From: Oreocharis arfaki | Taxonomy: Eukaryota > Chordata > Aves > Passeriformes > Paramythiidae | Direction: 5' to 3' | Length of the DNA: 64,000 nucleotides | Assembly (NCBI GenBank): GCA_013398015.1 | Contig: VZRR01006742.1 | Span: 607,827-671,826 of the forward strand | Part shown: positions 45,451 through 57,965 of the stretch, in pieces | Position numbering within the stretch: position 1 is the first letter of the stretch | How the letters are laid out: every line of letters begins with the position of its first letter | The notes under the pieces: generated by a model | Told to the model about the DNA's origin: nothing | The model's input: only the letters and a program-made list of their open reading frames with translations | The model's database searches: none | Position numbers and translations under genes: made by a program

Positions 45451-48400
45451 ATGCTGGGCATCTTTTAATATCAGATATAGTATCTGCCTACCTCAAGTGT
45501 TAGATGATTGTACCAGGCTTGTCAGAAACCTTAGTGCTTTGCCTTCTGAACCACACAGCACAGCACAGGTTCTGGTATTGAAACCCATGAGTTCCAAACT
45601 CAGGATTCAGGTCCTTAAGATCATGGGACAGACTTAAAATTCGTGAGCTTTTTCAGTTTTTATGTGATTCATGACTTTAAATCTTTTTTAAAGTAAGTTT
45701 CTTGCCTTTTAGATTTTCCCTGCAGAAATTCAGGCTGGAAATGCACTTTCCTTGAGAATATAGAATGGTTTACTTGCTGACACCTGTCTCCTGCAGCTGG
45801 AGCTAAAGGAAGATGACAAACATTTAGTGTTGCACTACAGGCCTTGATGTGGCTTACTCCTTGTCCCTCTTGCAGGTCTGGTGCTGTGCTCCTGCCTGTC
45901 TGCCCCGGCACAGCCCTGTGCTTTCTCAACGCTTAGCTGGGGACACAGAATCAGAGCAGAAAAAAAAAATCTGTGGGAGGCAGAGCTGCAGCTGCTGGAG
46001 GAGCTTATTTTATCTGTCAGCAACTGTACATGAACCCTCTCTACTGCAGGATAAAATCTGACAGAGAGGCATAAGTCCTGACAGAGAAAGTTTTATGTAC
46101 ATTAAAGTCCCCATCAACCTGTCAATGCATAAATGGCCATGTGCAATGTAAGTGATGATTAAAAGTGATCCAAAAGAAAGCATTTAAAATCCAAATGAAC
46201 CAACCCACTACACCAGATCTACACCAAAGCTTCATGATAAGTTAAACTGTTTTTAAGTCAGAGATCAGCAACAAAAGGCCTGACTGCCAAAAGGCATTTT
46301 AGACATTCAGCAGATTTCCTATTAAAATGTAAGATAAGAAGCCATCAGAATATAAATGAAAAAGACCCCAGTCAACTGTATAAAATTTCTTGAAGAATCA
46401 AGGAAAGCGTGTCCCATTTGTGGGACTGCTTCCAGGGCCTTCTCCCTCTCCTTCAGCTTTTGTGCTTTTGTGTTCGTGGCAAAACCACTTTAGAGTTGGA
46501 ATGGCTGCATTCAGCCTACAGCCCCATAGCAGCTCCTCTTGGAAAGATATTTATTATTCCTGCTGCCTTTAATTGCCCAGTTAATCTGTGTAACCAAGTA
46601 CTGTAATCCATGTAATCCCATGGCCCTTTCACTTGTCCTTTATTGACCAGACAGGTATTTGTTGTGCTGCTGCTTGTGTTCTTCCCTCCACACAGCCTGT
46701 CAGCTCTTCACACATGAGGATTTCCCACCACACTCAGTGTTTGTACAGAGCTGGCACAACCAACCTGAAGCTTCCAAGGGCTACCAGCTAAAACAAACAA
46801 ATACCCCTGAAGCCACCCTAGTAATTTGCTGAGCTTTATTTGCCTGTTTATGCCACTGAAGCTGGCAAAGGGCAGGGGAATGAGAAGAAAAATGATATTT
46901 TGCTGAAAAAAAAAAGAAAAAGAAAAGAGTATCAAGTGTCGTTAGGAACCGAGCTCCATCTTTTCCATAGTGCTCTCAGGCCTCAGGGCAGTCACCTTCT
47001 CGGAAGGTACCAGAAAAAACTTCTCATTTTTCAAAGATGAAAACCAGCTTTATGTATTCGGTAAGGCAATGACAGTTAAGTCAGTCATATTTCCTCAGAA
47101 CCTTTCCATCAATATAAGACACTGATTTAACACTCAGCATTGCAGTTGTGGGTCAAAAATGTAATTCTTCATTTTCCTTCATTTGCATACTACTGAGGTT
47201 AACAGATGTACCTACTCCAGTCATATGTCCGTATGGCTGTCTGCTCTAGACCTACACACAGAATAAATGACTGAGGATATTTGTCAAGCTGCCCCTGGGA
47301 GTGGCCTCATATTTTTTGGATAAGCTTCAGATAAAGGTCTAAACATCTGGATACTTATAAAAATCATCCAGAGCTCCTGGATGTCAAGTCTTTTCTCTCA
47401 TTCATTTGGACTGAAATTGTCAGTGGGCACGGAAGTGTTGTAATGTGAGGCGTAATCAGCCAGTGGACAGAAATAGGAATCAGATGTCTTTCAAATAAAG
47501 CTCGCCTCTCTACCAGCAATCCTCCAGCGAATCTCCCACACCTGTGGATGAGGGTTATGCTGCTGTTACTGCCATTCAGAACTCTTTTAATGCTGGATGT
47601 ATTTTTTAAAAGACAGCTCTCGCAGCTTATAAAGCAAGGTTTTGGCTTCGCCTAATGAAAAGCATTAGTGTGCTGTGGGAGGTGCAGGGAGAGAAAGATT
47701 ATAATTAAATCTCTCCACTCCTCTCCCGTCTCTAAGGGCTTGGATAAGAAACAGTTCTGCTGGGCAGCTGAATTTTAGCTAAATAAGATAGCTGGGGGAG
47801 GGAGCCTTCTTGGTGGTTTCATATACGCTTGCACATGTGGTAGGGCCAGGGAACATTTCTGATGAAAATAAAATTGTTCTGGGCTCAATCCAGCTGAAAA
47901 TACCGGCAGCCTGCCGGGCCCTGCAACTTTCATAGGGTTGCAGATCCTGGCTCCTAGCAGGAAGCTTGGCCCAGCCACTGTAGAAGGCCCAGCAAGCAAA
48001 ACAATAGTTTTGTGCCTGAAACTTGCACATCAAATTGGGAGAGGCAGGAGGACGTGCGCCAACATGCTCCCTCTCTCCCAACGCTGCCGAGGTTGGGCTC
48101 CTTCTTGCACCTTCAATCCCCCTTGCCCCACACCCTGTGAGCACAGCCAAGAAGTTACACAGGAGCCCAAAGCTGGAGGCAGTGGCTCCTCTGCTCACAA
48201 AAAAAGGACTGGTGGGCCTTGGTATCTCGTAGCCTCTTGGTGATGACCAGTAATGGTCTGCTGTAATGGTTCTTCTCTCATCCTCCTGTGTGTTCCTTTT
48301 ACTATCAGCATCTCCTGAGTTTTATTTGGCCTTGAAGAGCAAATGTTTGTTGAAATGATTTATGATTCACATTAATTTATTTAGCACCTTTTAAGTACAT

Positions 48401-51400
48401 CACAAGTGGGTCTTTATAAGGAGTAAGTTTGAAACAATGTAGGTGCGACATGCCAAGAAAATACAGCTATTGAAAACAGAAGACTAAAAGACCCCAAACA
48501 ACATTTTAAAACTTCTGAAGGAATTTGATATAAAACCTTTTTTTTTGGAGTATAGGGAGATGTTGAATTCCATGGCTTTGGATTGCCAGGAGATGTGTTT
48601 AATACACTCTTAGGGTAAGAATGGAGACTGACCCTATATTGGGCAAAAAAAAAAATAAGCTCATAAGCTTGGTCAGCTATTAGAGACATGGGCAACAAAA
48701 ATGCTTCCAACTTAATGCTCTAGGAGTAATTCCTGCAGCTGTTTGGACCAGACTCAGCTCTGCATCATCTCAATATTTGCATCTCATCACCCTAAAATCA
48801 CTGGTGGTCCAGAACTTCTCACATCATGACAAGATGGCCTGTTCCAGGACAAGAAGTAGGGGCAACATGAGCAGGGTCAGTTCACCTTTCTGACATACAA
48901 TCAAATGCAGTTACAAAATTTTGCTCTTAAGTTTCTTTTAAAGGGGAAAAAGACAAGTTTCTACCAAAACACAACCGTGATCCAGGCAACTTTGTACCTT
49001 CCTCAGGACTATACTGCTCTGGAGGAATGAAAAGGCCCATAGCCACAATGATTTCCACACATGGAAAGTTTTTTTTTTCAAAAAGGTGGGTTTTTTTCAA
49101 AAACACTCATTACATGGAATGTTCACAAGCACAGAAAACATGGAATATAATGAAAAATAATGTTGAAATAAAACCAGGCTGTTAGTGCCTCTTACAATCT
49201 CTTTAATCACTGATTAAGCCCTTGCACCCACAGCCATTTCATGCAATTTAAACCAGCAGTAATTAGTCTCCATCCAAATGAATACTTAAAAGCATACATC
49301 AACCCACCGTGAGGACTGACACCCTGAGATGCTACACACACACACTTGCACACTGAACCAAAACCTGCATCTTCCCTTTCATGCAGGGGATCAGCTGTTT
49401 TTCCTGTGACCATAGAGACCTGAAAATTTGCCTGCCACTCTTGGTTTTTTCTGCTCTAGAAAATCTTACTCAAATATTTCAGCTGTGGTTGGAGAGCAGG
49501 CCTGATTCTGTACTTGGGAAGTGACAAAAAAATTTTGCTCTTGATTTTAGTGTATTTAGTATATTCAGGACTAGGCCTTACCAAGCAACAGAAATCTAAT
49601 AAATATGAGAGTGACCTGTGTTTTCGGAGTTTCTCAGCATCTTTGACTACCAGATCAGTCTCTCTTTAGAAGCATAGATTTGAAGAGAATGTAAATACCG
49701 TTTGTATATGCACTCACTCCGTGCATGCATATACATACAATAATATTATTATTTTACCAGAATTGTACAAACCTGTTACCTGATCAAAATACAAGCCAAT
49801 ATTACTTCAACGGTGGAAATCTTTGCTTTTCACTGCAGTTGTCTTAGTTGGATTAAATGAAGACAACACTTTTATCAGAAATATACATAGACATATAGTC
49901 CGAATGACACAGACCCCTGTTTAGCACAGAGCGATGTTTTACTTTCAGTTACACCGATGTAGCTGCTGCTCAAGATGAAAGCATCCCTCTGATCTTACAC
50001 CAGGAAGATGTACTTCTTCTGAGCAAAAGACATAAAAGACCTGTCAGACTTGTGCTCCTCAGTGGGATTTCTACCTCTGTGAGTAGGCCTGTTTGAGTTG
50101 AAGATGTGTGTACGTTCATTATGGGAGCTTTTCTTCTTCCCCTAAGTGCAACATATGGATACAGACGTAACTGCATTAAGTATAAAAATGTAATAAAGTG
50201 TTTTGCTTGCAAATATGCAATACAACACTAACACATCATTTTATGGGAGAATATTTGTGCATAATCTGATTCTTACATTTTAATATGTTTCAAATACAGT
50301 ATAATGCTCTCTCACTTTGAAGTGATAGTCTGCATAGAAAGATGACTCATGGGATAAGACGAGAGCCCTTTGCTCTTACAAACAGACTCTAAAACCAGGC
50401 TGGAGCTCTGAGAAGAAATGCACTGAATGGGTTCAGACCAGGGGCTCACTGGTCTGGGTAGCACTCCGTAGGATCTTGGTGGCATCGCTTGGGAAAGACC
50501 CAGGATCAAGGTCCCTAGCTCCCGTAACAAGGTCCGTATCTCCCTGGAACCATCTTCCCTTAAGGCCACATTGCAGCTTGGCTCATAATGGATAGAAGCT
50601 ATGTACAATGTGTTCCACTTGTATAAATGGTGCCTCCACACCAGATCTTTGATGTGCTCTCAAAGGAAGTGATGATTAATTTTAAATAAACACTCTGGGA
50701 AGGCTGCATCTCCCTCCTTGTCCCATTCAGCTGCTGTTTTTTGCTGAAGTGCCATTCTTCATGCATCACACTGGGAAGCAATGTGTTTTCTCCAGATAGT
50801 CCTGCGAGGGCTCTGAGAGTCACTCTGCCTTGGGCCAGGGCCGCTGGCAATATTTCAGACCACATAAAAGCTGCCACATGATGGAGTCAGGACCATTTGC
50901 AAAAAGCTGTGAGTGCAGCGCATCAGGACAAGGGTACAATATGAGCAGGGAGGGACAACGTGACAAGGGAGGGAGGCAGCGAGACAGCAGGGACACCACG
51001 TGCCTGGTGTAAGTCTGGGGTGGAAGGGACACATCTGCACACAGAATGGAAGTCAATAAAGTCGCAGTGTCTCGGAAGCCTCTCGGAATAGGCACGGTAG
51101 TCCTTGCTGTATGTGTGTCTAGAAATGCTTGTCACAGTGTTAGTGACAGACTTCCACAGAGAAGCAAAAGGGGTTGCTTCTTCCATCTTAAAAATAATTT
51201 CCTTATTGTAATGATAGTACACAATGACACTGTTCTTTCAGTATTTAGGTACTGAATTCCCCTTTTTTAGAAAGGACTTAAACTTGAGTGACCTGTGGAC
51301 CCACCATCTATGTACTGAGCCCTCTTTGTTATTTGTGCTTTTTGGAGAGATTATGCTCTCATGATTTATATAAAGAGTCTGCCGTCTTAGAGGGGATTTC

Positions 51401-53299
51401 ATATGACCCCATGATCCCATTATTTAAGTACTAAGATCCTTCTTGTTAGAGGCTACTTTAACCACCATTTACACACTCAGCTCCACAGAATAGGGCTTTC
51501 CCCACCAGTGTCAGTAAAGTCAGCTTTTGTTCAAGTGCTCTTCCTCTGCGATTAAATCACACTTCAATGGCAACAATCCTACTTTTTATAGCATGGTCTC
51601 AGTCTGGCTGCATCCACCCATGCCAGCGGCATGCTAAGCAAAATCCAAACCCAAGAGTGGATGTTGACTGTGGGCTGTGCAGCCGTGACTGTGCCTGTTG
51701 GTCGCATCAGTCAGCACAAGAGTGCCAGGGCTGAGCATGGAATGGTGATGGCATCCTAAATGGCTGTGATCAACTGCTTAAATAATACATGCTCAGGCAA
51801 ACCCCCAAGTCATTTCCACAGAAAACTGACATGATGGAAAGAACCAACTTTGGAACTACTACATCCTTGCCTTTTTATCTCAAGCATTTCACATTTGTGA
51901 ACCATGTGCTTTGTGTGCAGTTATGCTGGTAGTATAAGATGAAAAGCTTTGGTTTAGCATGTTCAGGTAAAGAATGCTTAATAGAATTTTACAGAGAATA
52001 AACACTAGGAAAGTTTTAATTATGAGTGGAGACAGGCTCTTGCAAATTTCAGAGATCAGAAGGAAAAGCCAGGAAAAAGCGTGATGAGGAATAATGCTTT
52101 TTAGAAGACAAGCACTACGTGGACCAGAGCATTTCAATTCCACAAACAAGAGACAGGAGGAGAAGGATGACTAGGTATAAAGGAACTATCGTGATGATAT
52201 GTAAGATGTGGAAGGTGATGCCTTGAGAGGAAAAAGATGATGCAGACATGAATATGGCAATGTGGAAAAGTAATACAGAAAGCAAAGGCACAGGGAAATA
52301 AATAGGTCTATTAAATACCCGTCTTTCCATTGTAGAACTGTATAGGTGGATCATGAAAGAAAAAGAGGCCTATGAGGAATTCCTACAGGAATTTCATTGT
52401 TTAGAGATGGCAAAAATTCTTTTAAAGATGTATCCAGTGATGTTTGAAATACGCCATTCCATGAGACACTCGACAAACAGCAGAAAGAGCTAGATGCTGC
52501 TCACACGAGTATTACAGAGCAATATATCTACAGAGGCTATAAAAAATCACCTGTCCCAGAGGAAGATATATGTGAGGTGACCTTTGGCATATTGGTCTTA
52601 TATTTAGGAGATGCTTAATAGATTTTAGTGTATAAGGATAATTTCAGATTTCAACTGAGATGTTGACTTTGTGCCATGATTCAGGAAGGCAAATGGGTAA
52701 CTATAAACGAAAGTAATGAGATATCCTCTCATCAGACAGAAATTTTAAGAGAAAAAATAGAGTCAACAAAGTGAAAATCATCAATAAAGGAAGCAGAATC
52801 TAAGCCTTTCTTAGTCAGATTGCAATTCTATTATTTAAATTGTTTTAGATTGATGACTCAAAAAAACCCCCACAATAGATTGAAGAAATTACTTTATTTG
52901 ACACCCATAGAAATATTTTATTTGGTATTCAAATATAAAATGTTCTTAAAGTAAAGCTGAAGCAAATTTTGAAATTAAACATTTCAGACTAAAAAATTCA
53001 AAAACTTAGTTTTTAGAATGTCAACCCAATACTTTTCAGCTATTTTTTAGGTTCTCCTTGTACCCATGCTTATATGAAAACACATGTCTTCAGCTGTAAT
53101 AATTTCAGAAATGTAACATTATTTCAGAAAATGTATTGGTCTGTTTCAATTTGCATTTTTCAGTGGAAAAAAGGAAGTTTCGAAGTAACTTTTACACTCA
53201 ACTGTAGCAAGGAAATAATAGATGAGAAAATATTGCCAATCAATATGTTTGGAAATACAGATAAAATTTTACACTCATACTTAACTGCAGGAACACAGA
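45451..53299. other. Noncoding single-copy stretch
   Basis: No gene is recognised. Frames at 47779-48243 overlap on both strands in a GC-richer patch without a domain. A purine-rich A run lies near 46905-46927. 47380-47860 looks like conserved noncoding DNA (see findings). 50820-51060 is mixed GC-rich with overlapping short frames. 51850-53300 is AT-rich and featureless to my reading. Confidence 0.5.
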
Positions 53300-53408
53300 T
53301 GTTGGGACATTATGTGCAGTTCTGGTCACCCCATATTTTTAAAATTATGTTGGAAAACTGAAGAAGATGTTAAAAAATGAGCCAGGAAAAATATTCAAGT
53401 GCTGGGAA
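53300..53408 (+). mobile_element. L3/CR1-like LINE 3' UTR relic
   Basis: 'gtgcagttctggtcaccccatat' followed by 'aaaattatgttggaaaactgaag' and '...ggaaaaatattcaagtgctggg' follows the old L3/CR1 3' UTR pattern: a CAGTTCTGGTCTCC block, a GACGTTGAGAAACTGGAG block, then a GATTAAAGGGCTGGA-type block. Highly diverged and clearly older than the 8.0 and 41.4 kb CR1 copies. A solo LTR starts about 20 bases after it ends. Confidence 0.6.
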
Positions 53409-53428
53409 AAAAAATATTGCACAGTGCA

Positions 53429-53809
53429 TGGTGGGAATTAACAGCAGGTCAGCAAGCTTGTCTGAGTCTGAGTCTGACATTGGTCTCAGCACAATCCGTT
53501 TCTACCTGCGAGAAACTTAATCAAGGGAAGCAAGAAATTCAAAACAATAGAAGGAGTAAACAGCAGCAAGGCTGCAGCTGGTGTTTGTTTGGATTCTTGG
53601 GGTGTCTGTGTTGTAGATAACTAATAATAGTATGGTGTAGTTAAAATAGCCAATGAATCTACTGTAGTAGTTAAGCAACCAATGGACAATTAACATGAAT
53701 GATAAACATACAAAGGTGTATATATATGACACTGGCTTTTGGAATAAATGCTTTTTGCCTGCACTTTATGTTAGAATTAGTGTGTGTCGTGTCCACCTCA
53801 ACTGCGACA
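53429..53809 (+). mobile_element. Solo retroviral-type LTR
   Basis: A 381-bp block begins TG and ends CA, with GTGCA on both sides (53424-53428 and 53810-53814) as a candidate 5-bp target-site duplication. Inside, in promoter order, are two CCAAT boxes (53650-53654, 53679-53683), a TATATATAT box (53719-53727) and AATAAA (53743-53748). The close TATA-to-AATAAA spacing resembles the compact U3/R layout of avian alpharetrovirus and ERVK-type LTRs. No internal gag, pol or env remains are seen nearby, so it is read as a solo LTR left by recombination. Family assignment is inference; the short target duplication could be chance. A small 6-bp repeat (GAGTCT) is near 53463-53478. Confidence 0.68.
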
Positions 53810-53814
53810 GTGCA

Positions 53815-55017
53815 AGACCTAAAAATCTGATCAAAAAGAGGATGAATAAGTAACTTGAATGTGCCACATGTTCTTTCATCACAAGATATTCTGGCACTAA
53901 AGTGAAGAAAAGTACAGCTAAAGAAAATGTTTGGGAAAGCCGAAGCAATTTATTGGCCCAAAAATCTTCACTTCGAGACTAGATGTCTGTATGGAAGGCT
54001 GTGATTCAGAGAAACTCCAGGTAGAAAACATGATATGGAACTGATTTAATTTAAAACAAACTAACAAACACAAAAAAACCCACCCCAAACCAAACAGATC
54101 TGAACAAAAACATGGTCTATTTTATCCTGGGAAATCAATCCTGATGATCTGATAGCCTTTCTGGGCACATCTGTGTGACTTGCTGACTGTTTCTATGGAA
54201 AACACTTTGTGGAGCAGACCCAAGTCTTCTTGCACATCCAATTTACCTTTTTTTGGCAGAGCCCTGAGAGGAGAGATAGTTGTGCAGCTATTGCCAAAGC
54301 TAACAAGAAGCTTACACAAGACAAAGTCCTGCTTGCAGAGATATTTAAGCTGAAGTGATGTGTATCTTCATGCAAACAGTGACGTCATGAACACTTTGGA
54401 GCCCATTCTGTCTTTGGTTCCTCACTGCTCTTGCATGGTATTAAATGATGGTTGAATTCAGGGCTGCTGTTGCTCTCCATATGCACATCTGTGCCTTCTC
54501 ATTTCTAATGCTTCATGGTATTGAGGAGATAGAAGTTCTGTGACACTCTTGTCCCCCTTCTATAACAAAGCAGTTATCCCTAAGACCTCATTTAAATATG
54601 CATCTCTCAATTGATTCCTGAAGGTTTTAGTCAGTGTCTTTGAAATGTGCCCACAGTGGTTTGCTGTACCCCAAGCTCCCAGCCCGACCTGAGTTACTAT
54701 TTTCACAGAGGCCAGAGCCTTCAAAAGGTTTTATTTCCTACCCCTATGCTTCTTAACTTGGAGTCTTGAACTCCATTAATACAAACTGACAACGCAGAAA
54801 AGGATTTGGGGATCATGTCTAAAATGATTTGGAATTTGACCCTCATAAATCCTTATCTGTTAGAGGGCTGGAATTTTCCTTTTCCTAAGAAAGCAGACAA
54901 ACCTCATTGCTTTTTAGAAGTCCAAATATCCTGGAAAGCTAATTGCAAAATAATACTGACTATAAAGACAGCTGTGCATGGTGCTCCATCCTGACTGTCA
55001 GCTAACATGAAAATGCA
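53815..55017. other. Noncoding single-copy stretch
   Basis: No gene is recognised. Short frames at 54122-54375 on the minus strand overlap each other without a domain. An A/C-rich tract lies near 54053-54100. Confidence 0.5.
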
Positions 55018-55100
55018 GATAATCAACACCATTAAAATCAACAGGAAAACTTGCTGTAAGAGAGTGAAGTTCGCAGGACCCAATCCTCTGCAGAGTTTCT
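55018..55100. repeat. Possible ancient repeat fragment (GGCCTGATCC type)
   Basis: 'accattaaaatcaacaggaaaac' followed by 'gcaggacccaatcctctgca' resembles the TTGACTTCAATGGGA core and GGACCCAATCCTGCA end of the old repeat class suspected at 11215-11312. Diverged, with low certainty. Confidence 0.35.
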
Positions 55101-57264
55101 TTGTTCCCAGAGATATCTTGTGCTTCACTAAGTAAAAAAAAGTCATCATATTTCAAAGTGAAATTTTGCAGGCCATTGGTCTAGAATGTGAGCTAGTTCC
55201 TTTGGGTATTTTGGAAAATCAGAAACAACATATTTATTTAATTTAGAAAAATTACTTCCGTACAAGGCTGTTTCTCAAGAAACATTCATGACAGCCTAAA
55301 TCTTGCAAATTCACTACATATACGTGCCAGGCATAGCAGAAAGATAAATAGCTCAATACTTTGTGAAATTTCACTGAAATTAGATTGTAACAGATCTTAA
55401 AAGAGCTTCCAGTGTCCTGGAAAAATAATCACAGTTTTAAAAGGCTAGTAAATCTTCACGTGGTAGTTAGCAAATGTTTCAATAAACTGTAAAGATTTCT
55501 TCGAACAATTTTCATACCTAATCACTGAATGATTAACCATGTTGCTTTTTCCAAAGTTTACATTAAAATAATAAGAAATAGACTTTCTAAAATAGTAAAA
55601 CATTGTGGTTCTTATGCCAATAGGAAAAGCCAAGGGCATTAAAAATTAAAGATGACATCTCCAATCTAGATTTTGACCCTAGCTAAGTAATTTTCATGCT
55701 TTTGGACTCTCTTGGTCCCCTGAGAAAAATGGATGAAACCATTCTCCCAAAAGCTGAGGGTACACCTGACCTAAATTCTTTCAGATTACAAACTCAGAGA
55801 GCAGAAACCCAGGTTGGCTTGGTTATTGAATTTGTTTGTGTTGTTACATAAGGCATGGTACACTTTGCAGAAATGACTGCTGAAATAACTAAGTGAATTA
55901 TGAGCAAAGTGATAGTCTGAAAAAAAAATGTTTGGTTGTGTTACTGCCTGGTTTAAAGGAGTTTAAAATTTCTCTCCTATGCTTCATTATTTTCTCCTTT
56001 ACGTTTTTTAAGTATATCCCAAACTTGAAATTTAATATAGGTTAGGGGGTTTTGTCTAAGAATGTCAATCTTTCGTAATAAAAGCCTCTGAATGTTGGGG
56101 GCTGTGTGGGGGGGTGTATTTGGTATTTGTTTGGGGATTTTTTTGTCTTGAAAAACATAAAGATAAAACATGCAGAAAGTACTCAGGTGGAAACAAAATT
56201 TTTCTGCCAGTCAGAAAGCTCACTTCTACTTCCCTGGAAACATAAGATCAAAGGTTCATTTTGCCCTGAACCAGGCATCCTGTACCAAACATCAAAAAGC
56301 AAACAAATAGCAATTCTTCACCAGAATACTGTCTAGGAGTCATGGCTCAGATACTTTCTGTGCTGGGGTTGGTGTCTTTGTATGTAGTAGCACACATAAG
56401 ATTTGTCCCCCAAACTTTTATTGTCATCTTGTGTGAAGGACATCCTCAGCTTAAACACACGTGAACGAGCTTCCTTTTGCTTGCACTCAGCCTGACATTT
56501 GCTCAATGTTCTTGTCCTGTGTGAAAGTGAAAGAGAGGGTTTTATTCACCTTCCCACCTCTGTCATTCAGCATTTCAATTCAAAACTCTGAGGTCTTCAT
56601 GGTGTAGACCAGAACAGGATAATTTATGGACAGTTCAATAAAGCCAAAATTAGATGTTATATTTACAATTAAGTGCCAAACTTTCAATGAGATTCTTGTG
56701 AAACATTTCCATTTTGTAAAATCAGGGCAACCTTTTCTGAAAAAAACCCCTGTCTTCTGGAAAATTTTCAAGCTTCTCTGAGTGTTATGCTACATTTTTG
56801 GCTCAAGAAGCTCAGTAAGGGCTCTTTATTTTTATTTTAATGCAAGGTGTCAAAATTAATTATCAGAAATTTCACTGACATAAGGAAAATATTTGGGCCA
56901 GGGCATTCATTGTTATAAAGACTATTACCAGAATTTTCATGCTGCATAACCCCATATTCATGTAGACTAACTAAATAAAATACAGATTTCAAGCAAGCAA
57001 GAGTAGAATTTTTGGCTAACACACCCAAGACAATATCTTTTGTGAAGTTTGACTTTTATCAGTTCATGTTGTTCACCCTTGACTACAGATATTTTGGACA
57101 CTTAACAGTCTGCTCACTTAAAGAAGTTGACTCAGAAATGAGGGAGGCCAAGGGCCTGCCAGAGATTTTGCCATCCCTCTTGTGAAGCAGTCTCAAGAAA
57201 GAAATGACAAAAAGGCAGTTTTGTGTTTGGTATCTGTATCCTGCCTAAGTCCCACTTCAGCTGC
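55101..57264. other. Noncoding AT-rich stretch
   Basis: No gene or repeat is recognised. AT-rich throughout, with a G7 run near 56108 and several short frames on both strands, none with a domain. Confidence 0.55.
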
Positions 57265-57965
57265 CTGCACCCAGAAGACTCTTGGTTGCTCAGACATGTT
57301 TTCCCCTTCATAAATCCATGCTTGACTTCTCCCAGTCATCAACTTGTCCTTAATATATTTTGGAAATGGTTTTGTTCTAACACTTTCCTAATGATTGGGT
57401 TGAGGCTGACTGGCTAATAGTTCCCTGGATCCTCCTCCATGTCATTCTTGAAGATAAGAGTTAAATTTGCTTTCCTCCAGTCCTAAGGAGTCTCCTGTGA
57501 TACCCACAACTTTTTCAAGACCATCAGGAGCAGCCTCACAGTTCCTCCTAATTCATGGTGGAGCTTGCCAGGTCCCATGGGCAATGGGTACATTTGATTT
57601 GTTTAAACATTCCCTAACCTGGTCCTTCTCCACCGAGGGGAATTCTGCCTTGCTCCCACCTTTTCCACCGGTTTCAGGGACCTGGGATTCCTGAAGCATA
57701 TCTTGTCAGTAAAGATGAGGAGGAGAGATTTGAGTACCTTAGTCTTTTTCCATGTCCTTTGTCACCAGGTCTCCTGCCCTCTTCGGCAGTGGGCCTGCAT
57801 TTTCCCTGGTCTTCCTTTTGCTGCTGATAGGTAGTACCTGTGGAAGCTTTTCCTCATTACCCTTCAGATAGGCTCTGGCTTTCCCAACCCTGGTGCTGCA
57901 TGCTTAGGCAGTCTTAGGCAGTATCACAGTGTTCCTTCTAGGTCATCTCTCTCTGCTTCTAGTTC
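57265..57965 (-). mobile_element. CR1 LINE ORF2 fragment (reverse transcriptase start), decayed
   Basis: On the minus strand this is the part of CR1 ORF2 just before and into the reverse transcriptase domain. Translation of about 57788-57829 gives ISSKRKTRENAGPL, and 57400-57480 gives DWRKANLTLIF...EEDPGNY*PVSL, the CR1 version of the RT entry motif with a stop (TAG, complement of 57414-57416) where the family has Arg. Further lesions break the frame elsewhere. The family encodes an endonuclease/reverse transcriptase that copies CR1 RNA into DNA at the insertion site; this piece is dead. Neither the endonuclease nor the catalytic RT core is present within the recognisable limits. Confidence 0.88.

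Noticed and set aside
53609..53809. Shorter 201-bp LTR starting at TGTTGTAG
   Set aside because: No flanking duplication fits this start. The longer 381-bp version has TG...CA ends with GTGCA on both sides.
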